Below are positions 54,392 through 64,000 of a stretch of 64,000 bases of DNA, piece by piece; the first letter of the stretch is position 1, and every line of letters begins with the position of its first letter. A model generated the notes under the pieces. That model saw only the letters and a program-made list of their open reading frames with translations. It did no database searches and was not told the DNA's origin. The stretch spans positions 11,543,362-11,607,361 of the forward strand of contig NC_091378.1 of the NCBI RefSeq assembly GCF_038502225.1, in the 5' to 3' direction. The position numbers and the translations under genes are program-made. This DNA is from Cherax quadricarinatus. Its lineage: Eukaryota; Arthropoda; Malacostraca; Decapoda; Parastacidae.

Positions 54392-55249
54392 CTAATTATG
54401 TCGGTCTGGGGCTCCGCGCATACATGTCTGAACCTCGATTATGTTGTGATCCGAGAATATTGCTTTTGATATGGTGACATTTCGTATCAGATCATCATTG
54501 TTAGTGAAGATGAGGTCCAGTCTAGTAGGCTCTATTATTTGCTGGTTTAAGTTGAATTTTTTGCAGAGATTTAAAACCTCGTACATGTGTGAGTTTTCAT
54601 CAGAGCTGCCTCCTGGTGTTATTACTGCAACAACATTATTTGCTATATTCCTCCATTTTAGGTGCCTTAAGTTGAAATCCCCCAGGAGCAAGATGTTGGG
54701 GGCAGGAGCTGGAAGATTTTCCAGACAGTGGCCAATTTTTAACAGCTGTTCCTGGAATTGCTGGGACGTTACATTCAAAGGCTTGTAGACTACCACAATG
54801 ACTAGATTTTGGTTCTCGATCTTTACTGCTTAAACTTCAACTACATCATTTGAAGCATAAAGCAGCTCTGTGCAAGTAAGTGACTCTGCGATATACAGGG
54901 CAACCCTCTTCCCCCCCCCTTTTGCCTGTTCACTCTGTAACATCTGTATAGGTTGTAACCTAGGATCCATATTTCGTTGTCCAAGTGATCCTTTATGTGG
55001 GTCTCTGTGAAAACCGCGAGCACTGCATTTGTCTCTGCAAGCCGTCCACGGATGAAAGGTATTTTGTTCATTGCTGGCTTTAGACCCTGTATATTTGCAA
55101 AGAAGAATGTCATCGCATTGGTGGGACTGAGGGGGACTTTCTTCCGGCACTAATATCTGTATCTGTTGGTTTTGAGTGGAGGCCATCGACTGGGGTTCCA
55201 CTCCAGAAATGATTGGATTTGGTGTACGATTTCTGCCATTTCCTGCCAT
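54392..55249 (-). pseudogene. family B APE endonuclease (B2)
   Basis: The start MAGNGRNRTPNPIISGVEPQ lies at 55249. After a frame change: FFANIQGLKPAMNKIPFIRG, VFTETHIKDHLDNE (catalytic Glu) and WILGYNLYRC. After more breaks, 54392-54796 gives VVVYKPLNVTSQQFQEQLLK, NILLLGDFNLRHLKWRNIAN, EPTRLDLIFTNNDDLI and ISKAIFSDHNIIEVQT (catalytic Asp-His). All active-site blocks are present. It would nick the target DNA. Two or more indels prevent one protein. Confidence 0.85.
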
Positions 55250-55550
55250 TTTTTTTTTCTACCTGGCACTAAAAAACCTCTCCCTCTGGAGTGGCTGTGG
55301 CTACCCAGGTTTTCCCATGGCCTGGATGTTTTGTATCTTTTTGTACCCTTTAGATGGTGTGCCTGGCAATATAAGTTATATCACAGTCTTTCCTGTACTG
55401 AAGAGGGACTTAGTGAAAAAGCTTACAGGAAGTGAGTTTGCATTTTCCTGTTGTCATATGGGCACGGCATTTTCTAGGGTGGTCAAAGTTGCACGTCATA
55501 TCTGTTTTTCCAGAAATCCTATGCCTGCAGATACTAACTGCATAATATGT

Positions 55551-57182
55551 GATATACCAACAAGTGTTGGATGAAATACACACAACCGAGGAGGAGGTGA
55601 AGAATCTCCTAAGTGACCTTGATACCTCAAAGGCAGTGGGACCTGACATCTCTCCGTGGGTCCTTAGAGAGGGAGCAGAGACACTGTGTGTGCCACTAAC
55701 CACAATCTTCAACACATCCCTTAAAAATGGGCAACGACCTGAGATATGGAAGAGAGCAAATATGATCTCCATCTTTAAGAAAGGGGACAGAAACGAAGCA
55801 CTAAACTATTGACCAGTGTCACTGACGTGTACAGTATGCAAAGTCATGGAGAAGATTATTAGAAAGAGAGTGGTGGAGCACCTGGAACGGACCAAGGTTA
55901 TAAACGAAAGCCTGCACGGATTCATGGAAGGCAAATCCTGTGTCACAAACCTCCTGGAGTTTTATGACAAGGTAACTGAAGTAAGACATGAGATGGAGGG
56001 GTGGGTCGATTGCATTTTCTTGGACTGCAAGAAGGCCTTCGACACAGTTCCACACAAGAAATTAGTGCAGAAGCTAGAGAATCAGGCATGTATAACAGGA
56101 AGGGCACTGCAGTGGATCAGAGAATGCCTGACATGGAGGCAACAGCGAGTCAGGTACGTGATGAGGTATCACGGTGGGCGCCAGTGACGAGCAGGGGTCC
56201 CACAGGGGTCAGTTCTAGGAGCAGTGCTATTCTTGGTATATGTGAATGACATAACGGAAGGGATAGACTCAGAAGTGTCCTTATTTGCAGATGCGAAGTT
56301 AATGAGAATTAAATCACATGAGGACAAGACAGATCTACAAAGAGACCTGGACAGGCTGAACGCGTGGTCGAGCAACTGGCTCCTACAATTTAACCCTGCC
56401 AAATGCAATGTCATGAAGATCGGGGAAGGGCAAAGAAGATTGAAGACAGAGTAAAGGGTAGGCGGCCAGAGACTGTAAACCTCACTAAAGGAGAAAGATC
56501 TGGGGGTGAGTATAACACCGAGCACGTCGCCGGAAGCCCGCATTAACCAAATAACTGCTGCGGCAGATGGGCGCCTGGCAAACCTGAGAATAGCGTTCCG
56601 ATACCTCAATAAGGAAACGTTCTAGACTAGCGTTCCGATACCTCAGTAAGGAATTGTTTAAGACACTATACACTGTGTACGTCAGGCCCATACTGGAGTA
56701 TGTAGCACCAGTTTGGAATCAACACCTGGTCAAGCACGTGAAGAAATTAGAGAAAGTGCGAAGGTTTGCAACAAGGCTAGTTCCAGAGCTAAAAGGAATG
56801 TCCTACGAAGAAAGGTTAAGGGAAAACGGTCTGACGACACTGAAGGACAGGAGGGTCAGGGGTAACATTATAACGACATACAAAATACTGCGTGGAATAG
56901 ATGAGGTGGACAGAGACAGGGGACACAGAAACAAGGGGTCACAATTGGAAGTTGAAGATTCAGACGAGTTAAAGGGATGTTAGGAAGTATTTCTTCAGTC
57001 ATAGAGTTGTCAGGAAGTGGAATAGCCTAGCAAGTGAGGTAGTGGAGGCAGGAACCATACATAGCTTTAAGATGAGGTATGATAAAGCTCATGGAGCAGG
57101 GAGAGAGAGAGGACCTAGTAGCAGTGAAAAGGCAGGGTCAGGCGCTGAGTCTCGACCCCTGCAACCACAATTAGGTGAGTAC
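55551..57182 (+). mobile_element. family A LINE, part 2, after nested insertion (A7)
   Basis: Continues exactly where 52086 stopped. It reads QQVLDEIHTTEEEVKNLLSD, IFNTSLKNGQRPEIWKRANM, a stop, SLTCTVCKVMEKIIRKRVVE and DCKKAFDTVPHKKLV (motif A). Motif C is FADAKLMR, lacking one Asp and Val. A direct duplication of about 40 bp lies at 56590-56660 (GCGTTCCGATACCTCA twice). The tail is normal, with 3' end AATTAGGTGAGTAC at 57170-57182. Confidence 0.88.
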
Positions 57183-57527
57183 TTGTGAGTTCATTACCTT
57201 TGTAACTTGTGAGTTCATTACCTTGTACCTAGTTCAGCCATCAAAACTTTGGAGCCCGGTCCCTGGACCCATTGTGTACCTCTGTAATCTGTAAATACCT
57301 TTGTAACTTGTCATGATTGTGACTAGACCTACCTGGAGTTCATTACCTTTGTAAATTGTGAGTTCATTACCTTTGTAAATTGTGAATTCATTACCTCTGT
57401 AACTTGCTCAGCTATCAAAACTTTGGAGTCCAGTCCCTGGACCAATTATGTACCTCTGTAATCTTTTGACTACCGCCCACAGGATGGGTATGGGGCGCAT
57501 AATAAACATATTAAACTAAAAAAAAAA
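57183..57527 (+). mobile_element. unassigned LINE or repeat 3' end with poly-A
   Basis: Blocks such as GTGAGTTCATTACCTTTGTA repeat several times (57184-57400), and ATCAAAACTTTGGAG recurs at 57240 and 57415. The end GGGGCGCATAATAAAC is followed by an A-rich tail at 57505-57527. It looks like the 3' UTR of a polyadenylated retroelement with no coding part left. The sense strand is plus, judged from the A tail. Confidence 0.55.
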
Positions 57528-57879
57528 CTAAAAAGGTTTGCAACAAGACTAGTCCCGAAGCTAAGGGGCATGTCCTACGAGGAATGGTTAACGGAAATCG
57601 ACCTAATGACACTGGAGGACAGGGGAGATGGGGGGATATGATAACGACATGTAAAATACTGAGAGGAATTGACAAGGTGGACAGACACACAGTCACAGAG
57701 TTGTCAGGAAGTAGAACAGTCTGGGAAGTGATGTAGTGGAGGCAGGATCCATATATAGCTTTACTCTCCTTCCTGCTCCATGATCTGATGGAGCAGGAAA
57801 AGTGACATAGTAGTGACCAGTGAAGAGGCGGGGCCAGGGGCTGTGATTCGAGCCCTGCAACTACAATTACCTGAGTACA

Positions 57880-57880
<1 letters not shown>
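57528..57880 (+). mobile_element. family A LINE, short 3' fragment (A8)
   Basis: Starts at RFATRLVPKLRGMSYEE and runs through the C-terminal tail with deletions, ending CAATTACCTGAGTACACGTACAC, which merges into the AC tract. It is strongly 5'-truncated and damaged. Confidence 0.82.

Positions 57881-57962
<82 letters not shown>
57880..57962. repeat. (AC)n microsatellite
   Basis: An AC run of about 80 bp between the 3' end of A8 and the 5' end of A9. Confidence 0.96.
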
Positions 57963-57963
<1 letters not shown>

Positions 57964-58055
57964 AGTTCATACCTAGGGGCAACAGAAACAATGGGAAGAC
58001 CAGAGTCTATGGTTTACCCTCAGGTGTGGAAAGGTCAAAGCCAAGTGTGTTAGAG

Positions 58056-58746
58056 TATACCTGGAGTTTACCTGGAATATACCCGGAGAATACCTGGAAT
58101 ATAATTGGAGAGGGTTTCGGGGGTCAGCGCCCCCTCGGCTTGGTCTGAGATCAAGCCTCGTGTTAGGTCAAGGTCATATCAACTAGGCTGTTACTTCTGG
58201 CCTCATGTAAACCGACGTCAGGTACTAACTTTAGGTACCTGTACAGCGCCTTCTCGAAGATAGCCAGGGGTCTTTTGGTAGTCCCCCTTATGTATGCTGG
58301 GAGGCAGTTGAACAGTCTTGGGTCCCTGACACTTATTTTGTTGTTTCTTAGTGTACTCGTGACGCCCCTGCTTTTTATTGGGATAAAGTTGCATCTCTTG
58401 CCGAGGTTTTGCTTTCATAGGGAGTAATTTTCGTGTGCAAGTTTGGTATTAATCCCTCTAGGATTTTCCCAGTGTATATTATCATGTATCTCTCTCGCCT
58501 GCATTCCAGGGAATACAAATCAAGGGACTTCAACCGTTCCCAGTAATCTATATGCTTTGTCGTACTTATGTGTGCTGTGAAATTTCTCTGAATATTCTCC
58601 AGGTCAGCAATTTCGCCTACCTTGAAGGGGGGCAGTTAGTGTACAGCAATATTCCAGCCCAGAGAGAAGCGATTTGAAGAGAATCATCATGGGCTTGGCG
58701 TCCCTAGTTTTGAAGGTTCTCATTATCCATCCCATCATTTTTTAGC
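58056..58746 (-). mobile_element. family B LINE 3' fragment nested in A9 (B3)
   Basis: Minus-strand 3' UTR and C-terminal coding of family B (ECRREIHDNIHWENPRGINT-like reading; KHIDYWERLKSLDLYSLECR). The 3' tail has expanded CCAGGTAAACTCCAGGTATA-type repeats at 58056-58110. 5'-truncated at 58746 near the position where copy B2 reads MTGWIMRTF. Confidence 0.82.
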
Positions 58747-59343
58747 AGAAAAGTACAGAAGACAAAGGACACGGGGAAAACATAATGTAAAACCGAAGAG
58801 CCAGAAGTGAATGTGCATGGATAAGAAGAGAAGTCCAGCGTCAGTACAAGAATGACATAGCAACAAAAGCCAAATCTGATTCAAAGTTCTTATACAGCCG
58901 CATCAGGAGGAAAAGAAATGTCAAGGGACAGGTAATCAGGCTGAGGAAGGGAAGGGAACTGACAGGGAGTGACCAGGAAGTATGCGAGAAGTTCTGCTCA
59001 AGATTCCTGGGAGTACTCACAGTGGAGACAGAGAGGATTCCAGCAAACCGAGGGAGCAGAGTGCACCAGCAAGTGCTGGATACACTGCAAACAACCGAGG
59101 AGGAGGTGAAGAAGCTACTAGCTGAAGTAGATTCCTCGAAGGTGGTGGGCCCAGATAACATATCTCCGTAGGTCCCGAGAGAGGAAGCCGATGCACTATG
59201 TGCACAGCTGACAGCAGTCTTTAATAAATCTAATGAAACAGGGTAAATAACTGTTTGAGGTGTGCAAGACAGCAAACGTAGTCATAGTTTTCAATAGAAG
59301 ACAAATGGGCAGCACTAAACTATAGACCTGTGTCGCTGACATG

Positions 59344-60430
59344 TATAAGAACATAAGAAAGAAGGAACACTGCAGCAGGCCTACTGGCTCATGCGAGGCA
59401 GATCCAAGTCACCTCCCGGCTTAAACTAATGACCCACCTAGTCAGGTCAGGTCACATCCACTTAAAGAAGGGACACGGCATCAGACCCATTAGCACCAGC
59501 TATTTTTAAAACTACACAATTTCTAAGCCTCTATAACGGTACTCGGGAGTTTGTTCCACTCATCCACAACTCTATTACCAAACCAGTGCTTTCCTATATC
59601 CTTCCTGAATCTGATTTTTTGTTTTTGATCTTAAAACCATTGCTGCAGTCCTGTCTTGGCTAAATATTTTTAGCACGCTATTTATATTCCCTTTATTTAT
59701 TCCTGTTTTCCATTGATACACCTCAATCGTATCACCGCCTAATACTACGCCTTTCTAGAGAGTGAAGGTTCAGGGCCTCAGTCCATCCTCATAGGGAAGA
59801 TTTCTGATACATGGGCTCAAATTTTTCATCCTCCTTTGTACGTTTTCCAGTGCATTTATATCCATTCTGTAATACGATGATCAGAACTGCGTAGCATAAT
59901 CTAACCAAGGATATATAGAGTTGAGCAACCTGAGGACTCCTATTATTTATGCTCCTTGATATGAAGCCAAGAATTCTGTTCGCTTTATTGCGAACATTTA
60001 TGCGCTGTTGTCTTTGTTTCTCATTACTGCTAACTAGAACTCCCAAATCCTTTTCGCAATCAGTAATATTAAGTTCTACATTATTTAGCTTATTTGTGGT
60101 ATGATTATTTTCTTGTCCATGTTTAGAACTTTGCATTTGTCTATATTAAACTGCATCTGCCACTTCTCCGAACACTGCATCAGTCTATTCAAATCTTCCT
60201 GGAGTGCTCTAATGTCCTCACTTGAATGAATTAGGACACCTGTTTTGGGGTCGCCTAATTCATTCATTTATATAAACTGTGAACAACAAAGGGCCTAACA
60301 CTGGCCCCTGTGGAACACCACTCGTGACGTGCCCCCACTCTGATTTCTGCCCATTGATGTAAACTCTGCTTCCTATCTGTCAACCATGCCTCTACTGGAA
60401 AAAAAATTTTCCTCCTATTCCATTATGAAT
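59344..60430 (-). mobile_element. family D CR1-type LINE fragment nested in A9 (D2)
   Basis: Minus-strand frames: NELGDPKTGVLIHSSEDIRA and WQMQFNIDKCKVLNMD (60085-60267), then NNVELNITDCEKDLGVLVSS, NRILGFISRSINNRSPQVAQ and LYISLVRLCYAVLI (59789-60136). The RT Asp pair region is decayed, but GVPQGPVLGPLLFTVYINE-like sequence is visible near 60275-60330. The 3' end (59344) carries TTATGTTCTTA. About 25 bp of the host copy A9 are missing at the insertion. The KDLGVLVS and FI.RSI..RS blocks are typical of CR1. Confidence 0.82.
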
Positions 60431-61560
60431 TAGATTATCAGAAGGGATGTGGAGCACTTAGAAAGGAACAGGCTCACTGAGGAGAGCCAGCACGGCTTCA
60501 GGGAAGGGAAATCTTGTATCACAAACTGACTGGAGTTCTACGTTAAAGTAACAGAAGTAAGGTAGAAGAGAGAGAGAAAGAAGCATGGGTAGATTACATC
60601 TTCTTGAACTGTAAGAAGGCTTTCTATATGGTACTTTACCAGTTGAAAAGCTGGTGGAGAAGACAGGAATAGAAGATAATGTACTGCAATGGATCAGGTA
60701 ATACCTGTCAGGAAGGAAACAACGTATGTTGGTACGTGACGAGGTGTCAAGTGGGATTCCACAATGGTCAGTTCTAGGTCTGGTGCTGTTTCTGGTATAT
60801 GTGAATGACATAACGGAAGGGATAGACTCAGAGGTGTCCCTGTTTGCAGACGATGTGAAGCTATTGTGAAGGATACAAATGGATGAGAATCAGGTAAGGA
60901 GATCTGGACAGGCTGCAAGCCTGGTATGACAAATGGCTCCTGGAGTTTAACCCCAGCAAGAGCAAAGCCATGGAGGTTGGTGAAGAACAAAGAAGACCAC
61001 AGACGGAGTACAGCCTAGGTCAAAGTCTGCAAAACTCACTCAAGACAAAGGATCCTGGGGTAAGCATCATTACTGAGCACATCTCCTGAGGAGCAAATCG
61101 GCAAAATAACTGCTGCAGTATATGGGCGCCAGGCAAATTTAATAGCGTTTCAACATCTAAGCCATTCACGACACAACACTGTACACAGTGTACATCAAGC
61201 CTACATGGAGTATGAAGCACCAGTATGGAGCCCACACCTTGCCAAATACGTCAAGAAATCGGAGACTAGTCCGGGAACCAAGGAGAGGTTAAGGGAACTC
61301 AACCTGATGACAGTGAAGTAAAGAAAGGATAGGGAGGACATGAATAACAACATATAAAAATACTGAGATGAATTGACAAGGTCAGAATGTTTAACAGATG
61401 GGACACAGGAATAAGTGGACACAACTGGAGGATGAGAACTCAGATGAGTCATAGGGATGCTAAGAAGTATTTCTTCGGTCTTAGAGCTGTCAGGAAGTGG
61501 AACAATCTGGAGTGTGAAGTAGTGGAGGTAGGATCTGCACATAGCTTTTAGATAAGCTAT
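60431..61560 (+). pseudogene. family A RT remnant (A9)
   Basis: Reads RRDVEHLERNRLTEESQHGF and REGKSCITN, then FLNCKKAFYMV (motif A changed), VSSGIPQWSVLGLVLFLVYV (motif B with Trp for Gly), and LFADDVKLL followed by a stop (motif C Asp pair intact, near 60843-60860). The thumb continues in fragments to 61560. Substitutions within the motifs point to long decay. Confidence 0.8.
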
Positions 61561-61665
61561 GATGTAGGAGGGAGAGAGTAGATTTAGTAGCGACTAGTGA
61601 AGAGGCAATGCCAAGAGCTGTGACTCAACCCCTGCAACCACATATAGTTGAGTAAAAATAAGTGA

Positions 61666-62179
61666 GTACACATACACACACACATGCGCACGTGTGAAAA
61701 TGGATAAAAAGATGAAGGCAGAAAAGAAGAATTAGGAGTCGCAAACTGAAGCTGCAGAAGCCAAGATACAGGCCCTAGAAGAAGTAAATATGCTTAAGAG
61801 AGAGACAGCCCGAATGACCAGAGGGAAACATGGCATCTGGAGCAAGTACACCAATATTAAACAAGGGGTCCAAAGGAAAGGAAGGAGACAAGCCTTACAT
61901 TGGGGCTTGGGGCCCTATCAGGCCACCAGGCAATGTCAAGGAATGAAGGGGGTGCAATGATGGGCACAGGAACAGCAGTGTGTGGGGTGAGGATAGAGAA
62001 GGTGACAGGCTCCATGCAGAAGAGCGACCAAGCCACCAAGAGATACAGGAAATAATAAGGGAGCCAATGCCTATGTGTAATTGGGATCCAAGTCTAATTG
62101 TTTTGCATGATGGTAGGATTGCTGGTGTCATTTTCTGTCTCATAAATATGCAGGGTTGCAAGTATGTCTTGTTACTTGA
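61666..62179 (+). mobile_element. family A ORF1 fragment (A10)
   Basis: Opposite a short AC/GT junction, the plus strand reads KMDKKMKAEKKN, a stop, then ESQTEAAEAKIQALEEVNML, which parallels the ORF1 helix of copy A6 (ITAAEAKIQSLIEELKSLKQ). Later sequence (62000-62160) shows HQEIQEIIREPMPMCNWDPS, unassigned. It is probably the 5' portion of another family A copy, truncated at 62180. Confidence 0.6.
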
Positions 62180-62438
62180 ACTTACACTTAGGTCACACTA
62201 CACATGCATGTACAAGCATATGTATACTAACCCCTCTGGGTTTTCTTCTATTTTCTTCCTAGTTCTTGTTTTTGTTTATACACTGTATCCGCTTATGTCC
62301 ATGGGGAAGTGGAACAGAATTCTTCCTCCATAAGCTATGCGTGTCATAGAAGGCGACTAAATGCCGGGAGCAATGGGCTAGTAACCCCTTCTCCTGTATA
62401 AATTACTATAAACAAGGAAAAGAAATTGGGATGTTTGA

Positions 62439-63332
62439 ATGTGTGCGGATGTAGTGCGGATGATAAGAAAAAAAATGATTGCAAATGTTATGAAGGAAAA
62501 GAAGTTGGATGTCCTAGCCTTAAGCAAAACAAAGTTGAAGGGGGTAGGGGAGTTTCAGTGGGGAGAAATAAATAGGATTAAGTCAAGAGTATCTGAGAGA
62601 GTTAGAGCTAAGGAAGGGGTAGCAATAATGTTGAAGAATCAGTTATGGAGAGAGAATTGGGAATATAAATGTATAAATTCAAGGATTATATGGATTAAAA
62701 TAAGGGTCAGGTATGAAAAGTGGGTCGTAATAAGCGTGTATGCACCTGGAGAATAGAGGAGTGTAAAGGAGAGAGAGAGATTTTGGGAGATGTTAAGCGA
62801 GTGTGTAGGAACTTTTGAGCCAAATGAGAGAGTAATTGTGGTAGGTAAGTTTGGGGTGCCAGGTGTAAATGATAATGAGGAGCATTTGATTGAACTTTGT
62901 ATAGAAAGGGCTATAGGTAACACACACTTTAAGAAAAAGTGGATAAATAAGTATACAACATATGATATAGGGCGTAATGACACTAGTTTGTTGGTAGATA
63001 AAAGGCTGTTGGGTAGACTTCAGGATGTACATGTTTATAGAGGGACCATAAATATATCAGAACACTTTTTAGTTGTAGCTACAGTGAGAGTAAAAGGTAG
63101 ATGGGATACAAGGAAAATGGAAGCCGCAAGTAAGAGAGAGGTGAAGGTTTATAAACTAAAGGAGGCAGTTAGGGTAAGATATAAACAACTGTTGGAGGAC
63201 AGATGGGCTAGTGAGAGTATAGGCAATAGGGTAGAAGATGTATGGGGTAAGTTTAAGAATATAGTGTTAGAGTGTTCAGCAAAAGTTTGTGGTTACAGGA
63301 AAGTGGATGTGGGAGGGAAGAAGAGCGACTAG
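62439..63332 (+). pseudogene. RTE-like APE endonuclease, damaged
   Basis: 62439-62756: KLDVLALSKTKLKGVGEFQW (the expected catalytic Glu before TK is Lys), then REGVAIMLKNQ and IKIRVRYEKWVVISVYAPGE. 62790-63332: MLSECVGTFEPNERVIVVGK, FGVPGVNDNEEHLIELCIER, LVDKRLLGRLQDVHVYRG and ISEHFLVVATVRVKGRW (SDH changed to SEH). The GDFN box is missing, apparently by a small deletion at VVG. Three of the usual active-site positions are lost, so it cannot cut DNA. Confidence 0.8.
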
Positions 63333-64000
63333 TGGAATGATGTAAAGAGAAAAAAGTTAGTATATGAGATAAAAAGTGATGCAAGGAGGGTGGAGTATAT
63401 GGAGAGAAAAAGAGAGGTTAGGAGAGTGGTGAACCAATATAAAAAGAGAGCAAATAAGAGAGTGGGAGAGATGTTATCAACAAATTTTGTTGAAAATAAG
63501 AAAAAGTTTTGGAGATTAATACGTTGAGAAAGCCTAGGGAACGAATGAATTTGTTAGTTAAAAAAAAATAGGAGAGAAGAGTTATTGAACGGAGAGTTAG
63601 AGGTATCAGGAAGATGGAGGGAATATTTAGAGGAATTGTTAAATGTTGATGAAGACAGGGAAGCTGTGATTTCGTGTATAGGGCAAGGAGGAATAACATC
63701 TTGTAGCAGTTGTGAGTGTGGGGGAAGTTCGTGAGGCAGTGAGTAAAATGAAACGGGGTAAAGCAGCTGGGATTGATGAGATAAAGATAGAAATGTTAAA
63801 AGCAGGTGGGGATATATTTTTGGAGTAGTTAGTGCTGTTATTTAATAGATGTATAGAAGAGGGTAAGGTACCTAGGGATTGGCAGAGAGCATGCATAGTT
63901 CCTTTGTATAAAGGTAAAGGCGACAAAATAGTGTAAAAATTATGGGGGAATAAGTCTGTTGAATATACCTGGTAAAGTGTATGGTAGAGTTATTATTGAA
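63333..64000 (+). pseudogene. RTE-like linker and RT N-terminus, cut by window edge
   Basis: Basic linker (YEIKSDARRVEYMERKREVR), then ENKKKFWRLI and RWREYLEELLNVDEDREAVI, then VREAVSKMKRGKAAGIDEIK, PRDWQRACIVPLYKGKGDKI and SLLNIPGKVYGRVIIE. The finger motifs are readable through several stops. The catalytic part lies beyond the window. Confidence 0.75.

Larger units (their letters stand above)
52087..55550 (-). mobile_element. family B LINE, apparently full length, nested in A7 (B2)
   Basis: A 3.46-kb minus-strand insertion flanked by GATAT at 52082-52086 and 55551-55555, a likely target-site duplication. Order on the minus strand: leader, APE endonuclease (54392-55249), linker (53780-54244), RT (52372-53786) and a 3' UTR ending in CCAGGTAAAC-like repeats. 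Copy A6 gives the empty-site sequence (near 49690), so the borders are well fixed. Frameshifts and stops in all parts make it inactive. Confidence 0.9.
57963..61665 (+). mobile_element. family A LINE with two nested insertions (A9)
   Basis: Family A sequence in three parts: 57963-58055 (linker, IPRGNRNNGK), 58747-59343 (pre-RT region, RRKRNVKGQVIRLRKGRELT and QVLDTLQTTEEEVKKLLAEV) and 60431-61665 (RT from RRDVEHLERN to the 3' end). The first gap holds a family B fragment, the second a CR1 family D fragment. All frames are heavily broken, more than in A5-A7, so this is an older copy. It starts at an AC tract, and its 3' end GTGAGTACACATACACAC runs into a short one. Confidence 0.85.
62180..64000 (+). 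mobile_element. RTE-like LINE, 3' end outside window
   Basis: A non-coding 5' leader (62180-62430) with a TCCATGGGGAAGTGGAACAG block is followed by APE endonuclease (62439-63332) and the start of the RT. At the right edge the frame reads KRGKAAGIDEIKIEMLKAGG, VPRDWQRACIVPLYKGKG and YGGISLLNIPGKVYGRVIIE. The RT order GIDEI, PLYKGKG, ISLL..PGKVYGRV resembles RTE-type elements. Stops and small indels are frequent. The window ends inside the RT fingers. Confidence 0.82.

Overview
This window is metazoan nuclear DNA made almost entirely of transposable elements and satellite arrays. No complete host gene was recognised. APE-type LINEs, Penelope-like elements (PLEs), tRNA-derived SINEs, hammerhead-ribozyme repeats and (AC)n tracts suggest an arthropod. 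The particular families resemble repeats I associate with decapod crustaceans such as crayfish or lobsters; that placement is inference. There is one assembly gap, 100 N at 26011-26110.

Layout. 1-2185: a LINE with a YLDD reverse transcriptase and a restriction-enzyme-like C-terminus, entering from the left edge. 2298-3643: a MITE between TA tracts, then a fold-back element with a hammerhead ribozyme motif at each outer end. 4174-8460: two copies of a CR1-like LINE (called family A), minus strand. 8461-10205: a TG tract, a long imperfect fold-back, and a PLE 3' end with a GIY-YIG domain and a hammerhead-like tail. 10528-12495: 49 copies of a 40-bp satellite. 12861-15330: a SINE, a LINE ORF1 remnant with an SGNH-esterase domain, and a CR1 fragment (family D) invaded by a 17-bp minisatellite. 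16717-17136: a second fold-back with paired hammerheads. 17294-22852: a 54-bp satellite, then a 5-kb 21-bp satellite. 23158-26010: a PLE reverse transcriptase split by a second LINE (family B), then a hAT transposase fragment. Just past the gap is a possible first exon of a host gene on the minus strand. 26310-35428: a 9-kb 51-bp satellite.

35884-41303 holds family A copies set between (GT)n/(AC)n tracts, a SINE and a 19-bp satellite. 41780-45589 is a nearly whole single-ORF LINE (family C) split by a SINE. 45591-46240 is a SINE ending in a family B tail, followed by a 49-bp satellite. 46846-62170 is a nested stack: family A copies in plus orientation, interrupted by a full-length family B LINE (52087-55550), a family B 3' fragment and a family D CR1. 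62180-64000 is an RTE-like LINE running off the right edge.

How the parts work together. LINEs supply reverse transcriptase and endonuclease. SINEs carry Pol III-type heads and borrow 3' tails that look like those of families C and B. PLE-type repeats carry hammerhead motifs that could process their RNA. Almost every protein frame is broken, but many catalytic motifs remain readable. The most promising points are the paired hammerhead fold-backs, the (AC)n flanks of family A, the SINE/LINE tail sharing, and satellites that seem to have begun inside retroelements.
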